DNA of 64,000 nucleotides from Nannocystis bainbridge (GTDB lineage: Bacteria; Myxococcota_A; Polyangia; Nannocystales; Nannocystaceae), in NCBI RefSeq assembly GCF_028368995.1, contig NZ_JAQNDL010000001.1:3746001-3810000 (forward strand), read 5' to 3'. The position numbers and the translations under genes were made by a program. Of this stretch, positions 36,169-44,800 are shown in pieces. The notes under the pieces were generated by a model. That model was not told the DNA's origin. It saw only the letters and a list, made by a program, of their open reading frames with translations, and searched no databases. The number at the start of each line of letters is the position of its first letter. The first letter of the stretch is position 1.

Positions 36169-38451
36169 ATGTCCTTCTGCGCCACCCTCGCGTCCTCCTT
36201 CGATCTCTCGCTGCTCGCGGCCCTGAGCGAGCCCGCGGCCGAGGCTGCGGCCGCCGCCCCGGCCGTCCTCAAGGGCCTGTCGCACCACGCCGTCCTCATG
36301 CTGCTGGTGCAGATCGCCGTGCTGTTGGCGACCGCGCGCTTCCTCGGCGAGATCATGCGCAAGTTGAAGCAGCCGCCGGTGGTCGGCGAGCTGATGGCGG
36401 GCGTCGTGCTCGGGCCCTCGGTGCTCGGCATCGCCTGGCCCGAGGCGCAGCACCTGCTGTTCCCCAAGGACCAGCACCTCGCCGACCTGCTGTCCGCGAT
36501 CTCGTGGATCGGCGTGCTGTTCCTGCTGATCTGCACCGGCCTCGAGACCGACCTCGGCCTCATCAAGCGGCGCGGCAAGACGGCGCTGATGATCTCGGCC
36601 GGCGGCATTTTGGTCCCGTTCGCCACCGGCTTCGCCCTGGGTCAGTTCATCGACTCGGCCTACCTCGCCAACCCTGACATGCGGCTGGTGTTCAGCCTGT
36701 TCATGGCCGTGGCGATGAGCATCTCGGCGGTGCCGGTGATCGCCAAGGTCCTGATGGACCTCAAGTTGATCCGGCGCGACATCGGTCAGCTGATTTTGGC
36801 CGCGGCGATGACCGACGACACCATCGGGTGGATCTTGCTCGCGGTGGTCGCCGGCCTGGCCAAGACCGGCGTGGTCGACGTCGTCACCGCGCTCAAGTCG
36901 GTCGGCGGCGCGGTCGTCTTCATGCTGTTCGCCTTCACGCTCGGCGCGCCGCTGATCGCCCGGGTCATGGCCACCGTCGACAAGCGGTTCGGCGGCGCCG
37001 GCTCGCAGATGTCATTGGTCCTGGCGCTCGCGTTCGCCACCGCCGCCTTGACCCACGAGATGGGCATCGAGGCCGTGCTCGGCGCCTTCACTGTCGGCAT
37101 CCTCGCCGGTCAGGCTCCGCGGTTCCGCCACGAGGTCGGGCACACCCTCGAGCTCGTCACCGCCAGCTTCCTCGCCCCGATCTTCTTCGCCTCGGCTGGC
37201 GTCAAGGTCGACCTCATGCGCCTCGCCGACCCCGAGGTCGCCCTCGTCGGCGCCGTCGTGCTCGCCATCGCCTGCTTCGGCAAGTTCGTCGGCTGCTATC
37301 TCGGCGCCTGGGCGTGCAAGATTCCCCACTGGGAGCGGCTCGCGCTCGGCTCCGGCATGAACGCCCGCGGCGCCATGGAGATCATCGTCGCCACCATCGG
37401 CCTCAGCCTCGGCGTCCTCACCGTCGAGATGTACTCGATCGTCGTCATGGTCGCGATCGCCACCTCGCTGATGGCCCCGCCGCTGCTGCGCTGGACCCTC
37501 TCCAAGGTCCGCATGGGCGAGACCGAGGCCAAGCGGCTCGAGATGGAGGCGCTGGCGGCCAGCAGCTTCATCCGCCAGGTGCGGCGCGTCCTGCTGGTCG
37601 GGCGCAGCGCCACCCGCTTCGACCTGCCGGCGCAGATCCTCGGCTACCTCAGCCACAAGCAGCCGATCGAGGTCACCGCCGTCTACGCCCGGCCGCAGGC
37701 GGTGCGGACCCCGTGGTGGCGCGGCCTGACGCGGCCGGTGCGGCGGTTCCACGCCGCCGGGGCCAAGGCGCTCGAGCGGATCGGTCGGCCGCTGCGGCTG
37801 CTCAAGGGTTCGCGGCCCGAGCTCAAGGTCATCAGCGACCCTGACCCGGCCGAGCAGGTGTTGGCCGAGGCTGCGCGCGACTACGAGCTCGTCGTGCTCG
37901 GCGAGAGCCACCGCAGCACCGAGGCGCTGTTCGGGCCGATGGCCGACCGCATCATCCACAAGTCGCCGTGCCCGACCCTGGTCGTGCGCGAGCCGGCGAC
38001 CCGGCCGAGCGAGGGCGGCAAGCCGCCGCTGTACCGCGTGTGGACGCCGAAGAAGATCCTCGTGCCGACTGTCGGCACCGAGTACAGCAAGAACGCCGTC
38101 GAGCTCGCGGCCGTGCTCGCCGTCAGCACCAAGGCCGAGGTCACGATCATCCACATCTCGCGCACCGGCTCGAACGACGTCGACAGCGCGCGGCCGCACG
38201 AGATCGGCGCCCAGATCGTCGCCCGCGAGGCCGAGCGGGCCAAGAAGTTCGGCGCCAGCGTCGAGACCGTCGTCACCGAGGGCGCGCGACCCGAGGAGGA
38301 CATCGTCCGCATCGCCGCGCAGGGCGGCTACGACCTGCTCGTCATCGGCAGCAGCCTGCGCGCCGTCTCGGCCCGGGCCTTCTTCGGCCACCGGGTCGAG
38401 AACATGCTGAAGAACGCGCCCTGCCCGGTCGTGCTGCTCAGCGCCGGCTGA
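36169..38451 (+). CDS. CPA2 cation:proton antiporter with C-terminal USP-like domains (copy 2)
   Basis: The 760-residue protein is a close paralog of the preceding gene along its whole length, with the same CPA2 motifs ('GELMAGVVLGPSVLG', 'AAAMTDDTIGWILLAVVAG', 'LAPIFFASAGVKVDL') and the same two USP-like segments (RRVLLVGRSATRFDLPAQILGYL; KKILVPTVGTEYSKNAVELAAVLAVS). Differences cluster in the first membrane helices, the loop after 'GGILVPFATG', and the linker between the USP parts (TRPVRRFHAAG against RGRRYAAVG). DNA identity is especially high in the USP region. ATG 36169 is preferred to an in-frame GTG four codons earlier. Duplicated antiporters may have different ion or pH ranges; which ions are moved (K+ or Na+) cannot be read from the sequence. 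Confidence 0.9.
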   Translation: MSFCATLASSFDLSLLAALSEPAAEAAAAAPAVLKGLSHHAVLMLLVQIAVLLATARFLGEIMRKLKQPPVVGELMAGVVLGPSVLGIAWPEAQHLLFPKDQHLADLLSAISWIGVLFLLICTGLETDLGLIKRRGKTALMISAGGILVPFATGFALGQFIDSAYLANPDMRLVFSLFMAVAMSISAVPVIAKVLMDLKLIRRDIGQLILAAAMTDDTIGWILLAVVAGLAKTGVVDVVTALKSVGGAVVFMLFAFTLGAPLIARVMATVDKRFGGAGSQMSLVLALAFATAALTHEMGIEAVLGAFTVGILAGQAPRFRHEVGHTLELVTASFLAPIFFASAGVKVDLMRLADPEVALVGAVVLAIACFGKFVGCYLGAWACKIPHWERLALGSGMNARGAMEIIVATIGLSLGVLTVEMYSIVVMVAIATSLMAPPLLRWTLSKVRMGETEAKRLEMEALAASSFIRQVRRVLLVGRSATRFDLPAQILGYLSHKQPIEVTAVYARPQAVRTPWWRGLTRPVRRFHAAGAKALERIGRPLRLLKGSRPELKVISDPDPAEQVLAEAARDYELVVLGESHRSTEALFGPMADRIIHKSPCPTLVVREPATRPSEGGKPPLYRVWTPKKILVPTVGTEYSKNAVELAAVLAVSTKAEVTIIHISRTGSNDVDSARPHEIGAQIVAREAERAKKFGASVETVVTEGARPEEDIVRIAAQGGYDLLVIGSSLRAVSARAFFGHRVENMLKNAPCPVVLLSAG

Positions 38452-38464
38452 GCCGCGGATGCGC

Positions 38465-38496
38465 GAAGGGACATGCCCTCGCGGGCATGTCCCTTC
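38465..38496. terminator. Hairpin-family repeat acting as a likely bidirectional terminator
   Basis: Perfect 14-base stem, left arm GAAGGGACATGCCC, loop TCGC. It lies 13 bases past the antiporter copy 2 stop and 37 bases before the convergent lipoprotein stop, where a shared terminator is expected. The sequence clearly belongs to the hairpin family. Confidence 0.75.
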
Positions 38497-38507
38497 ATTC
38501 ATGTCCT

Positions 38508-38523
38508 GGAGGGCATGCCCTCC
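38508..38523. repeat. Palindrome GGAGGGCATGCCCTCC
   Basis: Perfect 16-base palindrome directly after the 38465-38496 hairpin, flanked by GTCC and GGAC, which extend the pairing around it. It is a variant of the same family with GGGCATGCCC core. Confidence 0.75.
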
Positions 38524-38533
38524 GGACCAGGCA

Positions 38534-40462
38534 TCACTGCGGGTTGATGATCTTGAGCCGCATGCCGCCGGGGTAGGCGTACGACGTCACCGCCGTGTAG
38601 CCGACGCTGATGATGCCGAACGGCTGCTCGCTCTCGGCCAGGTGGCCGCCCTGGTTGATCTTCCAGTCGGCGACCTCGTAGTTGCCGACCGCGTAGTAGC
38701 CGCTGACGATGTTGCCGTCGACCTTGACGTCGGCGGCGCCCTTCTCGCGGATGACCTGGACGTAGTCGGCGGTGTAGCCGGTGCCGGTGGCGAACGCGTA
38801 GCGGTCGAGGAACTGCTCGACCGGGATCATCTGGTACATGGCGGGGTCGCCGGTGTTGGCGCCGCCGTTCTGGCTCTCGAGGTACTGGACCGGCAGGAAC
38901 GGCTTGTCGCCGTTGAACATGAAGCTCACGTTGTTGGGGATCACCAGATCCTTGAACTGGCCCTTGTTCAGGTTGATGGGCGTCCCGGGCTGGACCGGGT
39001 CGGTGGTGATCGTGGTGTTGTCCTCGCCGGCGAACACGCGCCAGTAGTGCTTCTCGGTGCCGCGCTTGGGCGAGTGGGCGCCGACGTAGGTCTTGCCCCA
39101 ATAGTCGAGCGGCAGCATCTGCTCCTCGATGTGGTCGCAGTAGCTGACCGCGTTGGTCGGCACGTTGACGCACTCGACCGCGCCGATGACCCAGATCGGC
39201 TTGTCGGCCTCGATGAAGGTGCCCGACACGTCGCTGCCCGCCTGCGGTCCGCGCACCTGCAGGGTGTCGAACCGGTTCATCGCCACCTGCCCGGTCGCGC
39301 CGCCGGCCACCGCCGGCACGCCGTTGCCGGCCAGGGTGCCCTGCGGCGGCGTCCACTTGACGGTGGTGCCGTCCTGCAGCGCGATCACGTTGAAGTAGCT
39401 CGGGTACTGGTTGTGGGTGTCACGCCACGAGGCGACGATGTAGTTCTGCCGCAGAGCGTACTCGGGCAGCAGCATCGACGCGTCGTTGGTGGCCTGCTGG
39501 CCGAGCGGCGAGTGCAGGTAGGCGATGATCGGGATGTTGCTGTTGACGCGGTAGACCCCGCCCTTGCGCAGCTCGGACTTCTTGTCGAGCGCCGCGTTGC
39601 TCATCGTGTACGTGTAGGTCATGCCCGGCGCGAGGTTGATCGGCGCGCCCTGGGGCTGCTCGACGTTGGTGCCGTTGGGCACGAAGTACAGCTGGACCTG
39701 CGCCGCCTTGCTCGGGTGGGTGTTGCCGACGATCAGCGAGTCCGCCTGGCCGTCGTTGAAGTTGTCCATCTTGTGGCCGAGGAACGAGCAGCCGATCGAG
39801 CTCGGGCTCGACTGCACGAGGTCACACAGCTCGGTGCAGCCGCCGAAGTCGCACTGCTGGGTCTCCGTGCACGCGACCGGCGGGTCGTAGGCGTCGCCGG
39901 CCCCGTTGCAGGTCTTCTCGGCGTCGAGGCCCTCGCACACCACCTGGCCCGGGTTGCACAGCATCGAGCCGCACGCGCCGTTCTTGCAGGACTGGCCGTT
40001 GCCGGGGCACGGCTCCGGCGCGAAGCCCTGACAGTCGTCGGTACAGACGAGGATCTGGTCGCCCTCGCAGCCGTTGAGGTCGCCCGGGTTGCACACGCAC
40101 GGGCCGACCGTGGTGGTGTCGGGGTCGGTCGTGGAGGTCGTGGTCGCGGTGACCGGCCCCGTGGTGTCGGTCGTGGACGTCGAGGTCCCGTCGCTGGCGA
40201 CCGTGGTGGCGTCGGTCGTCGTGGCGACGGTGGTGCCCTCGCTGTCGCTGAGGCTGCCAGTGCCGTCGGTGGTGGCCACCGTCGTCGTCGGCCCCTCGGT
40301 GGAGGTCGGCGAGTCGGTGGTCGAGGTCGTGGTGATCGGGTTGGTGATACCCGTCACGTTCGTCACCGACGCGCTGGCCGAGGTCGTGCCGTCGTCGCCA
40401 CACGCCGGCAGCAGCGCGGCCGCCATCACCCCAAGCTTGAACAAGTCTTCCCGCTTCAGCAT
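38534..40462 (-). CDS. IgGFc-binding-domain secreted lipoprotein with Thr-rich linker
   Basis: The 642-residue protein has a type II signal peptide (LLPAC, Cys21) and ~100 residues of almost pure Thr/Ser/Val/Gly/Asp linker. A Cys-rich segment follows (CVCNPGDLNGCEGDQILVC...CKNGACG...CTETQQCDFGGC), then a large domain that matches the IgGFc-binding N-terminal pattern (GVYRVNSNIPIIAYLHSPLG, YIVASWRDTHNQYPSYFNVIALQDGTTV, TGQVAMNRFDTLQVRG, DVSGTFIEADKPIWVIGAVECV). Such proteins are frequent on the surface of Nannocystineae and likely mediate adhesion; the ligand is unknown. ATG 40462 is chosen as the start of the signal peptide. The upstream frame continues for 56 codons but is Arg-rich. Confidence 0.88.
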   Translation of the reverse strand: MLKREDLFKLGVMAAALLPACGDDGTTSASASVTNVTGITNPITTTSTTDSPTSTEGPTTTVATTDGTGSLSDSEGTTVATTTDATTVASDGTSTSTTDTTGPVTATTTSTTDPDTTTVGPCVCNPGDLNGCEGDQILVCTDDCQGFAPEPCPGNGQSCKNGACGSMLCNPGQVVCEGLDAEKTCNGAGDAYDPPVACTETQQCDFGGCTELCDLVQSSPSSIGCSFLGHKMDNFNDGQADSLIVGNTHPSKAAQVQLYFVPNGTNVEQPQGAPINLAPGMTYTYTMSNAALDKKSELRKGGVYRVNSNIPIIAYLHSPLGQQATNDASMLLPEYALRQNYIVASWRDTHNQYPSYFNVIALQDGTTVKWTPPQGTLAGNGVPAVAGGATGQVAMNRFDTLQVRGPQAGSDVSGTFIEADKPIWVIGAVECVNVPTNAVSYCDHIEEQMLPLDYWGKTYVGAHSPKRGTEKHYWRVFAGEDNTTITTDPVQPGTPINLNKGQFKDLVIPNNVSFMFNGDKPFLPVQYLESQNGGANTGDPAMYQMIPVEQFLDRYAFATGTGYTADYVQVIREKGAADVKVDGNIVSGYYAVGNYEVADWKINQGGHLAESEQPFGIISVGYTAVTSYAYPGGMRLKIINPQ

Positions 40463-40955
40463 CAGCCACGTGTGCCACACACGGGCGAGCCGCTCAAACG
40501 CAAACTGCGGGCTCGCCAGCGTGCCCTCGCGTGCACACGGGAAGTCTGCCCGCCTGCATGTGCGGCCGCTTGCGCGCTCGCGCCCGTGCGCTCGCCTCGC
40601 AACTCCGCGTCTGCGGGTCGGCGACGCCACGCGTCCGAGCGGCCTGTCTTTCGAGACAGCTGTTGCTCGAGACAGCTCCGATCGGCGCAGGAGCCGTCGG
40701 GGACGCGGTGCGACACGCCATCTGTCTCTCGGGACATCCGGCGGACGGCACGCGAGCGCGCGACGACCGTCGCGTGGCGCGCGCTGCGTGACCTGAGCTG
40801 TCGCTCGTCACGCCGCCCGGCGCACGACGGTCGTCGCGGACCCGCACACGTCTGACTTGTCTCTCGCCTCACCCAGGCGCGCACCCGACTCGGGCGCGAA
40901 GCCTGCGGAGCGCGGCCGTCCCGGTCGGGGGACAGCAGCGCGCGCCGCGGGTGCG
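40463..40955. other. Gap of ~490 bases with hairpin repeats, no gene
   Basis: No convincing gene is seen. CTGTCT/AGACAG with loop TTCG (40644-40659) is a perfect stem, followed at once by a second, looser GCTG...GACAGC pair (40659-40676). A partial copy with TCTCGGGACAT lies near 40725-40738, and TTGTCTCTCG occurs near 40858. The gap is the upstream region of the IgGFc-binding-type lipoprotein and the downstream side of the DUF1328 gene. Confidence 0.65.
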
Positions 40956-41132
40956 TCAGCCGGCGATCTTCTTGCCCGCCACGAGGCCGGCGACCAGCAT
41001 CACCGCGAAGATGACGATGAAGATGAAGAACAGCACCTGCGCGATGTCGGAGGCGGCATTGGCGACGCCGCCGAAGCCGAAGACCGCTGCGATGATGGAG
41101 ATGATGAAGAAGACGACGGCCCAACGAAGCAT
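40956..41132 (-). CDS. DUF1328 small membrane protein
   Basis: A 58-residue protein encoded on the complementary strand from ATG 41132 to TGA 40956. It starts MLRWAVVFFIISIIAAVFGF and ends VAGLVAGKKIAG, giving two membrane helices with the GFGGVANAAS turn between them, which is the standard DUF1328 (YtjA-like) signature and length. A perfect AGGAGG ribosome site lies 7 bases before the ATG. These small proteins are often induced with CsbD and other general-stress genes; the csbD-like gene is next upstream on the same strand, 273 bases away. Molecular function is unknown. Confidence 0.9.
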   Translation of the reverse strand: MLRWAVVFFIISIIAAVFGFGGVANAASDIAQVLFFIFIVIFAVMLVAGLVAGKKIAG

Positions 41133-41326
41133 GATTTTTTCCTCCTGCTCAATTCATGATCCGATTCATCGATGAGGCAACCTCGACCATCACTCTTTTC
41201 TTTAATCATCGTGGTGGCATCCATCAACCCCTGATATTCGATTCCTACCACCCCGCGGAGGGCGGTCCCAGCACCGGTCCGGAGCCCGTCCTGGCGCTGC
41301 TGTGAATGCGAGCGCTTAAATGGGGA

Positions 41327-41364
41327 CCGCGCCCATCCCCCGATTGCATCGGGGGAGGGCGCGG
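41327..41364 (-). terminator. Strong hairpin terminator after csbD
   Basis: CCGCGCCC pairs with GGGCGCGG, and inside it CCCCCGAT pairs with ATCGGGGG around TGC, giving a near-continuous stem of 16 pairs. It begins 41 bases after the csbD stop in the direction of transcription and is followed there by CCATTTAAG. It is not a member of the GGACAT family. Confidence 0.7.
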
Positions 41365-41405
41365 TGATTCAGCCGGCGACGATGTCGACGCCGGCGCTTC
41401 GTTGG

Positions 41406-41606
41406 TTATGGCAGATGGAGGTCCTGAAGCTTGCGTTGAATCGCCTCCTTCCCGTCGCCGAAGCGCTCCTGAATGACACCGTACAGCTTGTCGGCAGAGC
41501 CCTCTGCCTTGAGGAAATCGTCGTCGGTCAGCTCGCCCCAGATCTTCTTGGCCTTGCCCTTGAGCTGGTCCCACTTCCCCTGCGCCTGGTCTTGATTGAT
41601 TGCCAT
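41406..41606 (-). CDS. CsbD-family stress protein
   Basis: The 66-residue product (MAINQDQAQGKWDQLKGKAKKIWGELTDDDFLKAEGSADKLYGVIQERFGDGKEAIQRKL and a short tail) has the hallmark 'GKWDQLKGKAKKIWGELTDDD' of CsbD-like proteins, small helical cytosolic proteins induced by general stress in many bacteria. The ATG at 41606 fits the family start; the frame continues 8 codons upstream. A strong hairpin lies downstream and the DUF1328 gene follows on the same strand; the two may share regulation but are separated by the terminator. Biochemical function is not known for the family. Confidence 0.93.
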   Translation of the reverse strand: MAINQDQAQGKWDQLKGKAKKIWGELTDDDFLKAEGSADKLYGVIQERFGDGKEAIQRKLQDLHLP

Positions 41607-41871
41607 CTTTGTTCTCGTTTCCTGGTCCAAGTCTGATCGCTGTTGCAGCCAGGACGAACTCGACTACATCCCCGGAACGTCGTTTTATGGGCCTATTGGG
41701 GCAATAGCGGCGAGCGCGGGCGGCGATGCGTCAAGCGCGCACAGCATTGGCGCGAACAGCGCTCGCCAATCGCCAATGCGTGGTCTCTCCGCGGCCCTGC
41801 CATTCGCCGAAAGCGCGACGCGGAGGCGGGCGCCGCAGCGCCACACCTCCGCGTCGGTCCCCCGCACCGGC

Positions 41872-44800
41872 CTACGGCGCGTCCGGGGTGGTGTCGGCCT
41901 GGGCCGTGCGCTTGGTCGGCGGCGGGTCCGGCTCGACCTTCGGCGCCGGGGTCTTCTGCCCCTCGGCGCCGGTGCGGCCGAAGGTGCGGCGCCAGAACAG
42001 GTCGAGGCCGCCGACCGCGGCGTCGCCGAAGAACGTCTCCACCGACCACTGCGGCTTGAAGCGGTACTCGAACGAGCCCTGGATGCGGTTGTTCCGGATC
42101 GGCGCGTTGTGATGGTAGGTCGTCTCGGCGTAGATCTTCTTCGTCAGGTGCTTGCCGACGCTCAGCACCGGCTGCGTGACGTCGTCGGCGAAGCCGAACT
42201 TGATGCGGTCGATGCCGAGCTTCTGATCGGCGAAGCGCGACAGCGTCGGGTTGCTGAAGTTGACGAGCAGGCCGGCGGCGCTCGCCTGGGTCTTCTTCGG
42301 GTCGCTCTCCTGAGTGTCGGCGCTGCCGGTCAGCAGCAGGGCGAAGATCTGGCCCTCGGTCAGCGACGGGCGCGAGCGCAGCTTGAGCGCGGGCCGGCTG
42401 AGGCGGCCGCGGATCGCCACGTTGACCTCGGCCTGCGGCGTGGTCGTGTCGGCGGTGAGGTCGAGGTACGGGTCGATCGTCGAGCCGTCCTCCGGCAAGA
42501 ACACGCGGCCCTGGTCGATGGTGAAGCGGTTGCCGAGCAGCTCGAAGCGGCCGCGGTCGGCCCGGAAGCCGCCAGTGACCCCGGCCTCCTCGCCCTTGCG
42601 GTGCAGCGCCAGCGCGCCGCTCCAGCTCATGTCCATCGTCGGGCCCTTGATGTGCACCGGGGCCTTGAGCCGCACCGCGAGGTCGAACTGGCTGCTCTGG
42701 ACGTCGGCCGTCGGCGGCTTTTTGGTCGGCGGAGCCGTCGCCTCCTCGGCCTGCACCACCGGCGTCTCCTTGTCGCTCAAGGCGCCTGCCTGGCTGCCGA
42801 GCGCGGCCTGCAGCTCGGGCAGCGGCCCGCTGACGATCGTGATGTTGTCGTTCTCGGGCACCGGGTCGGGCGCGCGCGTGGTGAGGTCGGAGACCCAGAT
42901 CTCGGCGCCGTCGACGTCGATCTTGACCCCGAGCCCGGCCGCGCTGCGCTTCACGTCGGCGCTCACGTGCGTGTCGATGATCATCTGCGGCAGGCCGGGG
43001 CGGACCACCGGGAACTTGCGCAGGTCGAGCTGAGCGTCGGCGTCGACCCTGCCGCCGCTGGCGAACGTCACCTTGCCGTCAGCCTTGACCCGGCCCTCGC
43101 CGCTGGTCGCGGTGAGGCTGGTCAGCTTGACCTCGGGCCCGTCGGCGAGGATCTCGAAGTTGAGGTCGCGGAACCGCTGCTGCAGGGCCACCACGGTCAC
43201 GCCGCCCTTCTGCAGGCGGGCCGAGCCTCGCAGCTTGGGCTTGCCGATGACGCCGCCCGCGGTGATCTCGCTCGAGAAGAAGCCGGTGAAGTCGTAGATG
43301 GCCTCGGGGAAGAAGCCGCTGAGGTAGCGCAGGTCGGTCGCCTCGGCCTTGAGCTCGCCACGCATCGGGGTGTCGGTCAGCTTGGCCTGCTTGGCCCGCA
43401 GCTTCGGGATCGAGGCGGTGGTGTCGGCCGAGAACTCGAGCCAGCCCCGCTTCTTGTCGCGCTGGCCGAAGCTGCCGCGCACCGTCTGCTTGGCGTCGCC
43501 CACGTCGAGCTGGATCTTGAGCGGCTGGCCGCCGAGCACCTTGTGGCCGATCTCTCCGAGCACCTGGGCCTCGGCGTGCACGGTCTTGGCGTCGAGCTCG
43601 GCCGTGGCGTGGATGTTGAGGGCCACCACCGCCTGCTGCGGCAGCGGGCTGAACGGCTCGAGCGCGTCGTGGTCGAGGTTCTTGACGTCGAGCTTGGCCT
43701 TGGCGGGCCGCTCGGTCGCCCACGCGAACTCGCCCGACGCGAGGTCGATGTCGAGCGGCACGCGCCCGCCCAGCTCGATGGTGGTGATCTTGCCGAGCCG
43801 ACCGTGAGCGCCGACCTTGGCCAGGCCGTCGCGGTACTCGACGTCGGCCCGCAGCGCGCCGACCGGCTGGCCCTTGAACGCCAGCTTGTCGGCACGCACG
43901 GCCCCGACCAACTTGGGGTGGCGACCGGCGCCGTCGAAGGTCACGCCGCCGGTGATCCGGCCGGCGAGGTTGAGCCCGAGCAGCGGCTCGAGCGGCGCCA
44001 GCTCGAGCTCGCGAAGGTCGAGCATCAGCGCGTACCAGCCGTCGCGACGCCAGCGCACGCCAGAGGCGTCGAGCGCGAGCGGGGCCAGGCCGCGCAGCTG
44101 GAACTGCCCGACCTGCCCGCCGCCGCCCGAGATGTCGACGGCGACCCCGCCGTCGCGCATGGTCGCGACCAGCGACAGCGCGCCGAACTCGATCCGGCGG
44201 TGCATCAGGCGCTCGCCGTGCAGCTCGGCCTGCAGCTCCGGCTTGGTCGCCGGGCCAGTCATCTCGGCCTTCAGCGTCAGCTTGCCGCCGGCGTCGTGGC
44301 CGGGCGCGAGCGCGTCGAGCTGGTCAGCCACGTCGATGTCGTCGAGCTGGACCAGGACCCGGTGCTCGCGCTCGCGGTGCCAGGCGAACTTGCCGCGCAG
44401 CGGGTCGAGCTCGATCGGCACCTGCACGTCGACCTGGGCCCGACCGCCGCTGCGGTGGAGATCGACCTTGCCCTGCAGCCAGTCGCCGCGGTGCGTGACG
44501 CTGACCGCGACGTCGCCGACCGGCGCGCCCGAGATCGTCAGCCCCTTCGCGCGCCACTCGGTCACCACCCGCGGGGTCGCCAGCGGGCCGTCTGTGCCGT
44601 TGGCCTCGAACAGGACCATGCCGTCGAGCCGGCCGGTCAGCTCCGGCTGCTTGAGCCACGGCCGCAGCCGGTCGAGCCGGACCTCCTGGGCCTGCAGCTC
44701 GAGCTTGGTGTACGTATGTCCGATCGAGCCTGTCCTTAGCGACATGTTCACGTGGACAGGCGCCTGCGCGCGCAGCTCGAGCTTGCGCGCCAGCGGCCCG

